Of a DNA stretch of 64,000 nucleotides, positions 54,252 through 63,042 are shown piece after piece. This stretch comes from Pseudomonas fluorescens. GTDB lineage: Bacteria > Pseudomonadota > Gammaproteobacteria > Pseudomonadales > Pseudomonadaceae. The stretch lies in the NCBI RefSeq assembly GCF_001708445.1, contig NZ_CP015637.1, forward strand, positions 496,001-560,000, read 5' to 3'. Numbering within the stretch: position 1 is the first letter of the stretch; every line of letters starts with the position of its first letter. Both the position numbers and the translations under genes were made by a program. Under the pieces are notes generated by a model. It was not told the DNA's origin. It saw only the letters and a list, made by a program, of their open reading frames with translations, and did not search any database.

Positions 54252-54691
54252 AGGCACGGGAACGTTATCGAGTTGACCTGATCGGGCTGCAAGCAGCTTG
54301 CGAGGCCAACTATGCGCGGCTGATGCGCTTGCTCCCCGATATGCGTCATTCCCCCGAGGCGCGGCGAATCGGCGTGACCCATGGCGACCAGATGCTCGGC
54401 GTGCTGGCCCTGGAAGTCATCGTCAACTGCCCGTACACCACCACCCTGCGCGTGCGCCAGGAGCACAGCCTGCCCTGGCTGCCGGTGCCGCAGCTGGAAG
54501 TGCAGGTGTACCACGATGCCCGGATGGCCGAAGTGATCAGCGCCGAACATGCGCGGCGCTTTCGCAGCATCTACCCTTACCCCAATGTGTTCATGCACCA
54601 GCCCGATGAGAAAGCACAGCTCAATGTGTTCCTCGGTGAATGGTTGAGCCACTGCCTGGCCTTGGGCCATGAGTTCGAAGTCGTGCGATAG
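54242..54691 (+). CDS. DUF1249 protein
   Basis: A 149-residue cytosolic protein with the YRVDLIGLQAACEANYARLMRLLP start and the NCPYTTTLRVRQEHS core of DUF1249, a family of unknown function usually encoded between nudF and cpdA. I start at the ATG at 54242, overlapping the nudF end by 10 bases; the start at 54206 would lie deeper in nudF. No catalytic motif is recognised. Confidence 0.85.
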   Translation: MAVKARERYRVDLIGLQAACEANYARLMRLLPDMRHSPEARRIGVTHGDQMLGVLALEVIVNCPYTTTLRVRQEHSLPWLPVPQLEVQVYHDARMAEVISAEHARRFRSIYPYPNVFMHQPDEKAQLNVFLGEWLSHCLALGHEFEVVR

Positions 54692-54789
54692 ATGTGAACT
54701 GCGTCTGCTTCCTTAGGTTTCCTCTTTGCGTCCTGCCCCAGCATAATCGCCCCAACTATCCATTCCTGTGATTGCCTTGGGAGAGCGCC

Positions 54790-55605
54790 TTGCCGAGCGT
54801 ATCCACCTTGAACCCCGATGCGCCGACGTTGCTGGTGCAGTTGTCCGACAGCCACCTGTTTGCCGAGGCCGACGCTGTGTTGCTGGGCATGAACACCCGC
54901 GACAGCTTGCAACGGGTGATCGACTTGGTGCGTGAGCAACAGCCCCGGATCGATTTGCTGTTGGCCACCGGGGACCTGTCCCAGGACGGTACGCTGGCGT
55001 CCTATCAGCAATTTCGCGAGATGACGGCGCCTTTTGGGGTTCCGGCACGCTGGATTCCCGGCAACCACGATGAGCCGCAAGTCATGGCCCACGCGGCGGT
55101 GCACAGTGATTTACTGGAACCGGTGGTGGATATCGGCCATTGGCGCATCACCCTGCTGGACTCCGCCGTGCCGGGCTCGGTGCCTGGGTACTTGCAGGAC
55201 CAGCAACTGCAACTCTTGGCCCAAGCCTTGAGTGAAGCGCCGAACCGCCATCACCTGGTGTGTTTCCACCATCACCCGGTACCCATCGGTTGTGCGTGGA
55301 TGGAGCCCATCGGCTTGCGCAACCCCGAGGCTCTGTTTGCCGTGCTCGACCGCTTCCCTCAGGTCAAGGCGGTGCTCTGGGGCCATGTGCACCAGGAAAT
55401 CGACCGTGAGCGCAATGGCGTGCGCCTGTTGGCGTCACCGTCCACCTGCATCCAGTTCGCGCCGGGCAGCGAGGATTTCAATGTCAGCGAAGAGGCCCCA
55501 GGCTATCGCTGGCTGCGCCTGCACGCCGATGGGCGGTTGGAAACCGGGGTGGAGCGGGTGAAAAATTTTGCCTTTACCGTGGATTACGGCAGCAACGGCT
55601 ATTAA
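54790..55605 (+). CDS. cpdA: 3',5'-cyclic-AMP phosphodiesterase CpdA
   Basis: Class III metallophosphoesterase that hydrolyses cAMP and so tunes Vfr/CRP signalling. LVQLSDSHLF, LATGDLSQDG, IPGNHDEP, FHHHPVPIG and WGHVHQE are the five metal-binding blocks. The likely start is the TTG at 54790 (GGGAGA seven bases upstream), giving 271 residues; a TTG at 54772 is less well placed. It is a separate unit 98 bases after the DUF1249 gene. Confidence 0.93.
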   Translation: MPSVSTLNPDAPTLLVQLSDSHLFAEADAVLLGMNTRDSLQRVIDLVREQQPRIDLLLATGDLSQDGTLASYQQFREMTAPFGVPARWIPGNHDEPQVMAHAAVHSDLLEPVVDIGHWRITLLDSAVPGSVPGYLQDQQLQLLAQALSEAPNRHHLVCFHHHPVPIGCAWMEPIGLRNPEALFAVLDRFPQVKAVLWGHVHQEIDRERNGVRLLASPSTCIQFAPGSEDFNVSEEAPGYRWLRLHADGRLETGVERVKNFAFTVDYGSNGY

Positions 55606-55716
55606 AGGCGGCGAACACTGATCAGACATGTGGGGAGAGGGCTGGATGATCGGCTGCTCACACCACCCCGATCCCTGTAAACTGCGCCTTTTTCGCGCAA
55701 GCACGGAGAGCCCGGC

Positions 55717-56325
55717 ATGTCCGCTTCGATCCTGTATATCCACGGTTTCAACAGCGCGCCCGCGTCCAACAAGGCCTGCCAGTTGATCCGCGTGATGGAC
55801 AACCTCGGCCTGGCCGGCCAACTGCGCGTACCGGCCCTGCATCACCACCCCCGCCAGGCGATCCCGCAGTTGGAGGCGGCCATCCGCGAACTGGGGCGGC
55901 CACTGCTGGTCGGCAGCTCGCTCGGCGGCTACTATGCAACCCATCTTGCCGAACGCCATGGTCTCAAGGCGCTGCTGGTCAACCCGGCGGTCAGCCCTCA
56001 TCGGATGTTCGACGGTTACCTGGGCACCCAGAAGAACCTCTATACCGATGAAACCTGGGAGCTGACCCACGACCACGTCACGGCGCTGGCCGAGCTTGAG
56101 GTCCCGGCCCCCCAGGATGCCGCGCGTTATCAAGTGTGGTTGCAGACCGGGGATGAAACCCTGGATTATCGCCTCGCCCAGCAGTATTACCGGGCGTGTG
56201 CCCTGCGCATCCAGGCCGGCGGCGACCATGGTTACCAGGGCTTTGCCCAGCAATTGCCGGCCTTGTTGAGCTTTGCCGGCATTGGCGCAGATCAGTATCA
56301 ATCCTTCGATTTCGCGGCACTGTAA
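55717..56325 (+). CDS. YqiA-like alpha/beta hydrolase
   Basis: A 202-residue esterase-type protein. ILYIHGFNSAP gives the oxyanion-hole segment, LLVGSSLGGYYATHLAE the nucleophile elbow with Ser in GSSLGG, and GGDHGYQGF the catalytic His. The UPF0227/YqiA family hydrolyses short acyl esters in vitro; its natural substrate is unknown. It lies just upstream of parE, as in many gamma-proteobacteria, and GGAG precedes the ATG. Confidence 0.9.
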   Translation: MSASILYIHGFNSAPASNKACQLIRVMDNLGLAGQLRVPALHHHPRQAIPQLEAAIRELGRPLLVGSSLGGYYATHLAERHGLKALLVNPAVSPHRMFDGYLGTQKNLYTDETWELTHDHVTALAELEVPAPQDAARYQVWLQTGDETLDYRLAQQYYRACALRIQAGGDHGYQGFAQQLPALLSFAGIGADQYQSFDFAAL

Positions 56326-56379
56326 TTGCTTTGGAAATCCCAGGTTACTTTTTAATCGAACGACTCACGACGAGACCCC

Positions 56380-58284
56380 ATGGCCACTCCCAGCGCTAGC
56401 TCTTATAACGCCGACGCCATCGAAGTCCTCTCGGGCCTCGACCCGGTGCGCAAACGCCCCGGCATGTACACCGACACCAGTCGGCCGAACCACCTTGCCC
56501 AGGAAGTCATCGACAACAGCGTCGACGAAGCCTTGGCCGGGCACGCCAAGTCGGTGCATGTCATTCTCCACGCTGACCACTCCCTGGAAGTGTCCGACGA
56601 CGGTCGTGGCATGCCGGTGGACATTCACCCGGAAGAGGGTGTGTCGGGCGTAGAACTGATCCTCACCAAGTTGCACGCCGGGGGTAAGTTCTCCAACAAG
56701 AACTACCAGTTCTCCGGTGGCTTGCACGGCGTGGGTATTTCCGTGGTCAACGCCTTGTCCACGTTGGTACGGGTCAAGGTCAAGCGCGACGGCAACGAGT
56801 ACGAGATGACCTTCGCCGATGGCTACAAAGCCAGCGAATTGCAGGTGATCGGCACCGTTGGCAAGCGCAATACCGGCACCAGCGTGTACTTCGCGCCGGA
56901 CCCGAAATACTTCGATTCGCCAAAATTCTCCATCAGCCGCCTCAAGCACGTGCTCAAGGCCAAGGCCGTGTTGTGCCCGGGCCTGCTGGTCACCTTTGAA
57001 GACAAGGGTACTGGCGAGAAAGTCGAGTGGCACTACGAAGACGGCCTGCGTTCCTACCTGGAAGATTCCGTCAGCGATTTCGAACGCCTGCCCAACGATC
57101 CGTTCTGCGGCAGCCTGGCCGGTAATAAAGAAGCCGTCGACTGGGCGCTGCTGTGGTTGCCCGAGGGCGGTGACAGCGTGCAGGAAAGCTACGTCAACCT
57201 GATCCCAACCGCCCAGGGCGGCACCCACGTCAACGGTTTGCGCCAAGGCTTGCTGGATGCCATGCGCGAATTCTGCGAATACCGCAGCCTGTTGCCGCGC
57301 GGCGTGAAGCTGGCGCCGGAAGACGTGTGGGAGCGCATCGCGTTCGTGCTGTCGATGAAAATGCAGGAGCCGCAATTCTCCGGCCAGACCAAAGAGCGCC
57401 TGTCGTCCCGTGAAGCGGCAGCGTTTGTCTCCGGGGTGGTCAAGGATGCCTTCAGCCTGTGGCTCAACGAACACCCGGAATTGGGCCTGGCCCTGGCCGA
57501 GCTGGCAATCAACAACGCCGGTCGCCGTCTGAAAGCCAGCAAGAAAGTCGAGCGCAAGCGCATCACCCAAGGCCCGGCACTGCCCGGCAAGTTGGCTGAT
57601 TGCGCCGGGCAGGACCCGATGCGCTCAGAGCTGTTCCTGGTGGAGGGTGACTCCGCCGGCGGTTCCGCCAAGCAAGCGCGGGATAAGGAATTCCAGGCGA
57701 TCCTGCCGTTGCGCGGCAAGATCCTCAACACCTGGGAAGTCGATGGCAGTGAAGTCCTGGCCAGCCAGGAAGTACACAACATCGCCGTGGCCATTGGCGT
57801 CGATCCGGGCGCGGCGGACATGAGCCAACTGCGCTACGGCAAGATCTGCATCCTCGCCGACGCCGACTCCGACGGTCTGCACATCGCAACCCTGTTGTGC
57901 GCGTTGTTTGTGCAGCACTTCCGCCCGTTGGTGGATGCCGGTCACGTCTACGTCGCCATGCCGCCGCTGTACCGGATCGACCAGGGCAAGGAGATTTTCT
58001 ATGCCCTGGACGAGGCCGAGCGCGATGGCATCCTCGACCGCCTGGTGGCCGAGAAGAAACGCGGCAAGCCACAGGTCACGCGATTCAAGGGCCTGGGTGA
58101 AATGAACCCGCCGCAACTGCGTGAAACCACCATGGACCCGAACACCCGGCGCCTGGTGCAGTTGACCCTGGAAGACTTCGACGCCACATCGGAAATGATG
58201 GACATGCTGCTGGCGAAGAAACGCGCGCCAGACCGCAAGTCCTGGCTGGAGTCCAAGGGCAACCTGGCCGAGGTGTTGGGCTGA
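56380..58284 (+). CDS. parE: DNA topoisomerase IV subunit B
   Basis: ATPase subunit of topoisomerase IV, which decatenates daughter chromosomes. The GHKL domain has EVIDNSVDEALAG, SDDGRGMPVD and GGLHGVGISVVNALS, and the Toprim domain has LFLVEGDSAGGSAKQARD and LADADSDGLHIA. The length of 634 residues is usual. The stop overlaps the next gene by one base (TGATG), so the three genes up to parC are probably a unit. Confidence 0.97.
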   Translation: MATPSASSYNADAIEVLSGLDPVRKRPGMYTDTSRPNHLAQEVIDNSVDEALAGHAKSVHVILHADHSLEVSDDGRGMPVDIHPEEGVSGVELILTKLHAGGKFSNKNYQFSGGLHGVGISVVNALSTLVRVKVKRDGNEYEMTFADGYKASELQVIGTVGKRNTGTSVYFAPDPKYFDSPKFSISRLKHVLKAKAVLCPGLLVTFEDKGTGEKVEWHYEDGLRSYLEDSVSDFERLPNDPFCGSLAGNKEAVDWALLWLPEGGDSVQESYVNLIPTAQGGTHVNGLRQGLLDAMREFCEYRSLLPRGVKLAPEDVWERIAFVLSMKMQEPQFSGQTKERLSSREAAAFVSGVVKDAFSLWLNEHPELGLALAELAINNAGRRLKASKKVERKRITQGPALPGKLADCAGQDPMRSELFLVEGDSAGGSAKQARDKEFQAILPLRGKILNTWEVDGSEVLASQEVHNIAVAIGVDPGAADMSQLRYGKICILADADSDGLHIATLLCALFVQHFRPLVDAGHVYVAMPPLYRIDQGKEIFYALDEAERDGILDRLVAEKKRGKPQVTRFKGLGEMNPPQLRETTMDPNTRRLVQLTLEDFDATSEMMDMLLAKKRAPDRKSWLESKGNLAEVLG

Positions 58285-59279
58285 TGCGCACAGGTTTCGC
58301 CCTGGCGATCCTGATGTTGAGCGGGCTGGCGGCCACCCCGGTGGTGGCTGAGCCTGCGGCTGAGCTCAAGCTGGTGTCCGAACACCCGGTAGAGGGCATG
58401 CGGGGCGGTAACCTGTCAGGCCTGGCGTTGTGCGGTACGGCGCTGTGGACGGTTTCCGACCGCGACGACGACCGGATCTACCGCCTCGATATCAGCGCGC
58501 CGACCTGGCAGGCCGAAACCGTGAAGATTGACGTGCCGCCAGTGCCCGAGTCCGGCTTGCCCTGGGGCTTGCGCTCGCGCACCAAGGCCGCTTCGTTCAT
58601 TCGCGGCGGCGACCTGGACTTCGAAGGTATCACCTGCGATGCGGCGGGCAACCGCTACATCGTCAGCGAAGCCCATGCGGCGGTGTTGCAAGTGCCGGTA
58701 GCCGGTGAGCCGCAATGGTTGAAAATCGCCCCCGGCATGGTGCGCGAAGCCCGCGCCAGTGGCATGTTGCTGCATTTCAATGCCCTGTTTGAAGGCTTGG
58801 CGGTCAACCCGGAAGGCAGCCAGATCTGGTTGGCTGCGGAGCGTGAACGGCGAGGCCTGATTTCCATCAAGCGGCCGCAAAGCCTTTGGGACTGTGACGG
58901 CCCCTGCGTGTTGTTGAGCGAGGCTGGCCAGGAAATGCAACCGGCCAAATTCCCCAACGCCAAGGCGGTGTCCAAGGATTTTGCCGACCTGGCGCTGTTT
59001 GGCGGCAAGCTGTTTACTCTGGAGCGTAATGCGTTCCAGATTTGCCGGCGCGACGCGGTCACGGCCAAGGTCGAGCTGTGCTGGTCATTTGCCGACGAGA
59101 CTCTGACGCCCGAGCGCCGCTATGCCCAGCCCTACGGCCTGGCCGAAGCCCTGGTGGTGGATACGGACGGTGCTTGGATTGGTATCGACAATAATTTCGG
59201 CCCGCGTGCCGATGGTGAAAAACGCCCCGTGGTCTATCGTTTCGCCGCCCCTGCCGGCGGTTGGAGCGCCAAACCATGA
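58284..59279 (+). CDS. Exported phytase-like (esterase-like) beta-propeller protein
   Basis: A 331-residue protein with a signal peptide of about 22 residues ending VVAEP. GNLSGLALCGTALWTVSDRDDDRIY, FEGITCDAAGNRYIVSEAH and ALVVDTDGAWIGIDNN repeat in a way typical of the esterase-like activity of phytase family, a periplasmic six-bladed propeller. It is conserved between parE and parC in Pseudomonas (PA4966 by position). The substrate is unknown, and the link to topoisomerase IV may be only positional. Confidence 0.82.
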   Translation: MRTGFALAILMLSGLAATPVVAEPAAELKLVSEHPVEGMRGGNLSGLALCGTALWTVSDRDDDRIYRLDISAPTWQAETVKIDVPPVPESGLPWGLRSRTKAASFIRGGDLDFEGITCDAAGNRYIVSEAHAAVLQVPVAGEPQWLKIAPGMVREARASGMLLHFNALFEGLAVNPEGSQIWLAAERERRGLISIKRPQSLWDCDGPCVLLSEAGQEMQPAKFPNAKAVSKDFADLALFGGKLFTLERNAFQICRRDAVTAKVELCWSFADETLTPERRYAQPYGLAEALVVDTDGAWIGIDNNFGPRADGEKRPVVYRFAAPAGGWSAKP

Positions 59280-59352
59280 GCCCCCGCTTTTTTGAATTGA
59301 CCCGGCGCTGCGGCATTTCCGCTGCGCCTTACCAAATATTGATGAGGCCCGC

Positions 59353-61617
59353 ATGAGTGACATCCTCGCAGACAGCTTAGATGGCGTAGAACGCCGGTCG
59401 CTGGCTGACTTCACCGAAAATGCCTACCTCAACTACTCCATGTACGTGATCATGGACCGTGCCTTGCCGCATATCGGCGACGGCCTGAAGCCTGTACAGC
59501 GGCGCATCATCTACGCCATGAGTGAGTTGGGCCTGGATGCCGATTCCAAGCACAAGAAGTCGGCGCGTACGGTCGGTGACGTGCTCGGTAAGTTCCACCC
59601 CCACGGCGACTCGGCATGCTACGAAGCCATGGTGCTGATGGCCCAGCCGTTCAGCTACCGCTACACATTGGTGGACGGCCAGGGTAACTGGGGCGCACCG
59701 GATGACCCCAAGTCCTTCGCCGCCATGCGTTACACCGAGGCACGCCTGTCGCGTTATTCGGAAGTGCTGCTCAGCGAGCTGGGCCAGGGCACCGCGAATT
59801 GGGGCCCGAACTTCGACGGCACCCTCGACGAACCCCTGGTGTTGCCGGCGCGTTTGCCCAATATCCTGCTCAATGGCACCACGGGTATTGCCGTGGGCAT
59901 GGCCACGGACGTACCGCCGCATAACCTGCGCGAGGTCGCGACCGCCTGCGTGCGCCTGCTGGATGAACCCAAGGCCACGGTCGAGCAGCTCTGCGAGCAT
60001 ATCCAGGGGCCGGATTACCCCACCGAAGCAGAAATCATCACGCCGCGCGCCGACCTGCTGAAGATGTACGAGACCGGCAAGGGCTCGGTGCGCATGCGTG
60101 CGGTGTACCACATCGAGGACGGCGACATTATCGTCACCGCGCTGCCGCACCAGGTGTCCGGTGCCAAGGTGCTGGAGCAGATCGCGGCGCTCATGCAGGC
60201 CAAGCCGTCGAAACTGCCACAGGTTGCCGACCTGCGCGACGAGTCCGACCACGAAAACCCGTGCCGAATCGTGATCATCCCGACCAATAGCCGGGTCGAC
60301 CACGAAGTGCTGATGCAGCATTTGTTTGCCAGCACCGACCTGGAGTCCAGCTACCGGGTCAACATCAACATCATCGGCCTGGACGGCAAGCCGCAGCTGA
60401 AAAACCTGCGCAACCTGCTGGTGGAGTGGCTGGAGTTCCGGGTGCAGACCGTGCGTCGCCGCCTGCAATTCCGCCTCGACAAGGTCGAGCGCCGCCTGCA
60501 CCTGTTGGACGGCTTGCTGATTGCCTACCTCAACCTGGATGAAGTGATCCACATCATCCGTACCGCCGAGCACCCGAAAGCCGAACTGATCGCGCGTTTC
60601 GAGCTGAGTGAGATCCAGGCCGACTACATCCTCGACACCCGTTTGCGTCAGTTGGCGCGACTGGAAGAAATGAAGCTGCGCGACGAACAGGATGCGTTGC
60701 TCAAGGAGCAGGCCAAGCTGCAAGCGCTGCTGGGCAGCGAAGCCAAGTTGAAGAAATTGGTGCGTAGCGAACTGATCAAAGACGCCGAAACCTACGGCGA
60801 TGACCGTCGTTCGCCGATCGTCGAGCGCGCCGAAGCCAAGGCCCTGACAGAAACCGAGTTGCTCCCAAACGAGAAAATTACCGTCGTTCTGTCGGAAAAG
60901 GGTTGGGTTCGTTCCGCCAAGGGGCATGATATTGACGCCACTGGTTTGTCGTACAAGGCCGGTGATGGCTTCAAGACTGCCGCCGCCGGGCGTTCCAACC
61001 AGTTTGCGGTGTTTATCGACTCCACCGGGCGCAGTTATTCGGTGCCGGCCCATACCTTGCCGTCCGCACGGGGGCAGGGCGAGCCGCTGACCGGGCGTCT
61101 GACGCCGCCACCGGGGGCGAATTTCGAGTGCGTGCTGCTGCCGGACGACGATTCGTTGTATGTCATCGCTTCCGACGCGGGGTACGGGTTCGTGGTCAAG
61201 GGTGAAGACCTGCAGGCCAAGAACAAGGCGGGCAAGGCGCTGTTGAGCCTGCCGAACAACGCCAAGGTGATCCTGCCGCGGCCGGTGGACGATCGCGAGA
61301 GCAATTGGCTGGCGTCGGTCACCACCGAGGGGCGCTTGCTGGTCTTCAAGATCAGCGATTTGCCGCAGTTGGGCAAAGGCAAGGGCAACAAGATCATTGG
61401 TATTCCAGGGGAGCGGGTCGCCAGTCGTGAAGAGTATGTGACCGACATCGCGGTGATCCCTGAAGGCTCTACCCTGGTGCTGCAAGCGGGTAAACGCACA
61501 TTGTCGCTGCGTCCTGACGACCTTGAGCATTACAAGGGCGAACGTGGACGGCGTGGTAACAAACTGCCGCGGGGCTTCCAGCGTGTGGATGCCTTGCTGG
61601 TGGAAACGCCTGTTTAA
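59353..61617 (+). CDS. parC: DNA topoisomerase IV subunit A
   Basis: Catalytic subunit of topoisomerase [18 protein letters not shown] holds the active-site Tyr that bonds to DNA, and [14 protein letters not shown] is the quinolone-resistance-determining region. Ser87 and Glu91, the residues most often changed in quinolone-resistant Pseudomonas, are the wild-type residues here. The 754-residue length is normal, with a C-terminal propeller. It follows the propeller protein gene after a 73-base gap. Confidence 0.97.
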   Translation: MSDILADSLDGVERRSLADFTENAYLNYSMYVIMDRALPHIGDGLKPVQRRIIYAMSELGLDADSKHKKSARTVGDVLGKFHPHGDSACYEAMVLMAQPFSYRYTLVDGQGNWGAPDDPKSFAAMRYTEARLSRYSEVLLSELGQGTANWGPNFDGTLDEPLVLPARLPNILLNGTTGIAVGMATDVPPHNLREVATACVRLLDEPKATVEQLCEHIQGPDYPTEAEIITPRADLLKMYETGKGSVRMRAVYHIEDGDIIVTALPHQVSGAKVLEQIAALMQAKPSKLPQVADLRDESDHENPCRIVIIPTNSRVDHEVLMQHLFASTDLESSYRVNINIIGLDGKPQLKNLRNLLVEWLEFRVQTVRRRLQFRLDKVERRLHLLDGLLIAYLNLDEVIHIIRTAEHPKAELIARFELSEIQADYILDTRLRQLARLEEMKLRDEQDALLKEQAKLQALLGSEAKLKKLVRSELIKDAETYGDDRRSPIVERAEAKALTETELLPNEKITVVLSEKGWVRSAKGHDIDATGLSYKAGDGFKTAAAGRSNQFAVFIDSTGRSYSVPAHTLPSARGQGEPLTGRLTPPPGANFECVLLPDDDSLYVIASDAGYGFVVKGEDLQAKNKAGKALLSLPNNAKVILPRPVDDRESNWLASVTTEGRLLVFKISDLPQLGKGKGNKIIGIPGERVASREEYVTDIAVIPEGSTLVLQAGKRTLSLRPDDLEHYKGERGRRGNKLPRGFQRVDALLVETPV

Positions 61618-61919
61618 GGCGACAAGGAGGGCTTGGCGGGTTTCGCCTTGAAGCAGGCCTTGGAAAGGCAAAAACCATTCCCAGCGGCCTGCGCCCTGCC
61701 TGACCCGCTTTAAGGTGACAACGCAGTGGGGAAACTCACTGAGAACGCCCTCTGGAGCCGTTGATCTACGATTTAACGCGTAGATCGACGCTTTGGCGCT
61801 GGAGTCATGGCGCATATTCACGGATGATATGGCCTTTCCAGCGCCGGCGTGGCCGAGCGTGTTTAGGTTATTTTTAAGTATTACATTGTGGTTCGCCTTG
61901 TGGCAGCCACCTGGATGGG
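61618..61919. other. Spacer between parC and the PqiC-type gene
   Basis: These 302 bases hold no gene I can support. GATCTACG-N8-CGTAGATC (about 61762-61785) is a perfect 8-bp inverted repeat in the middle, of unknown role. The sequence nearer 61900 is AT-richer than average and may contain the promoter of the next gene. Confidence 0.4.
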
Positions 61920-62630
61920 ATGATGACTGCTCCACGCCTTCCTTTTATTTTGATGCTCGCTGGCCTTCTGGGGCTGGCGGGTTGCAGCACACACCAGCCT
62001 GTGTCGCTGTATCAGCTGGACAGCGGAAGTCCGGCCCAGCCCGCACAAACTGCGGGTATGGCAGTTTTACTGGGCCCGGTAGTCGTCGCTGACTACCTGC
62101 AACGTGAAACCCTGCTACAGCGTCAGAACGACGGCAGCCTGCAAGGTTCCGTTGATGGTCGTTGGGCCGGCAGCCTATCGTCCGACATCAACCAACTGAT
62201 GCTGCGCCAGGTGGCGGGTCAACTGGACAGCCAGCGTGTGGTCCTTGCGCCTGCACCCACTGGCTTTACCCCGGATGTTCAGGTGTTGCTGACCATTACC
62301 CGGCTTGATTCCGGTAAATCGCAACCGGCGATTCTCGATGCGCAATGGCGCTTGATCGACCGTCGTGGCCAGGTGCGCGATAACCGAATCGTGCACCTGC
62401 AGGAAGAACACACCGGCACCACCGCGTCCCAGGTCCAGGCCCAGGGCGTATTGTTGCAACACCTGGCGCAGCAGTTGTCGGTGGCCCTCAAGCCATTGGC
62501 CAACCAGCCGCCAATCGCCGAGGCACCGCGCAAGCAGGCTCCGGTACAGGCCAAGCCCGCAGAGCCGCAGAAACCGAAGATGCCGATGGCGACACCGATT
62601 CGCACGGATATGGAAGTGTTCAGGTTCTGA
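61920..62630 (+). CDS. PqiC/YmbA-type transport auxiliary lipoprotein
   Basis: A 236-residue outer-membrane lipoprotein. The lipobox LGLAGC leads a mature protein that begins CSTHQPVSLYQLD, and GPVVVADYLQRETLLQR and RWAGSLSSDINQLMLRQ match the DUF330/PqiC family, which serves MCE lipid-transport systems. The C-terminal 45 residues are Pro/Lys-rich and probably disordered. No pqiA or pqiB is nearby, so it may serve a system elsewhere. Either of two adjacent ATGs (61920, 61923) may be the start. A strong terminator follows. Confidence 0.85.
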   Translation: MMTAPRLPFILMLAGLLGLAGCSTHQPVSLYQLDSGSPAQPAQTAGMAVLLGPVVVADYLQRETLLQRQNDGSLQGSVDGRWAGSLSSDINQLMLRQVAGQLDSQRVVLAPAPTGFTPDVQVLLTITRLDSGKSQPAILDAQWRLIDRRGQVRDNRIVHLQEEHTGTTASQVQAQGVLLQHLAQQLSVALKPLANQPPIAEAPRKQAPVQAKPAEPQKPKMPMATPIRTDMEVFRF

Positions 62631-62647
62631 TCTGAATCGCAGACAAA

Positions 62648-62680
62648 CAAAAAGGCCCGCTGACTCAGCGGGCCTTTTTG
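62648..62680 (+). terminator. Rho-independent terminator
   Basis: AAAAGGCCCGCTGA-CTCAGCGGGCCTTTTTG is a perfect, long GC-rich stem flanked by A and T runs, 17 bases beyond the lipoprotein gene stop. It could also act on minus-strand transcripts. Confidence 0.93.
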
Positions 62681-62783
62681 TTTGTGGTGAGATAAGTCAC
62701 GGCGCAGATCAAGTGTGGGAGGGGGCTTGCTCCCGATAACGGTGGTTCAGTTAATGATGTGCTGACTGATACTCCGCAATCGG

Positions 62784-62793
62784 GGGCAAGCCC
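62784..62793. repeat. Target site duplication, left copy
   Basis: GGGCAAGCCC, the hairpin tip of the REP arm, flanks the MITE on the left and is identical to the copy at 63006-63015. Confidence 0.9.
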
Positions 62794-63005
62794 TAATGCC
62801 GTTCAGTTAAGCGTACATCGCCTTTTGTAGGAGCGAGGGGGACGCCTAGTTCTTGCTCGCGAAAAACGTCAACGATAACGCGTGTCTCCTGAATGAACGC
62901 GGCGCCTGTGAGTTTTTCGCGAGCAAGCTCGCTCCTACAAAAGCGCCTGTGAGTTTTTCGCGAGCAAGCTCGCTCCTACAAAAAAGCCTTAACTGAACGG
63001 CATTA
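62794..63005. mobile_element. 212-bp MITE with perfect 18-bp terminal inverted repeats
   Basis: TAATGCCGTTCAGTTAAG (62794-62811) and its exact complement (62988-63005) bound a 212-bp non-coding element, flanked by 10-bp direct repeats. It encodes no transposase, so it would have moved through one supplied by a related insertion sequence. A 10-bp duplication suggests the IS4 group, but this is a guess. The interior is made of copies of a second REP class. Confidence 0.9.
62825..62983. repeat. Second-family REP copies within the MITE
   Basis: A divergent REP arm starting TGTAGGAGCGAG near 62826 faces two tandem, identical 41-bp copies (62902-62942 and 62943-62983) that read CGCGAGCAAGCTCGCTCCTACA in part. 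This REP class is distinct from the TGTGGGAGGGGG class the MITE inserted into. Confidence 0.88.
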
Positions 63006-63015
63006 GGGCAAGCCC
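63006..63015. repeat. Target site duplication, right copy
   Basis: GGGCAAGCCC directly follows the right inverted repeat of the MITE and matches the left copy at all ten bases. Confidence 0.9.
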
Positions 63016-63042
63016 CCTCTCACATGAGTCCGGCGGTGTTCT

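Larger units (their letters stand above)
62714..63024. repeat. REPIN interrupted by a MITE
   Basis: The outer parts are the same REPIN family as at 5141: TGTGGGAGGGGGCTTGCTCC at the left and CCTCTCACA at the right end. Removing the 212-bp insertion and one 10-bp target copy leaves exactly 89 bp, the same as the two intact REPINs in this window. Confidence 0.93.
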
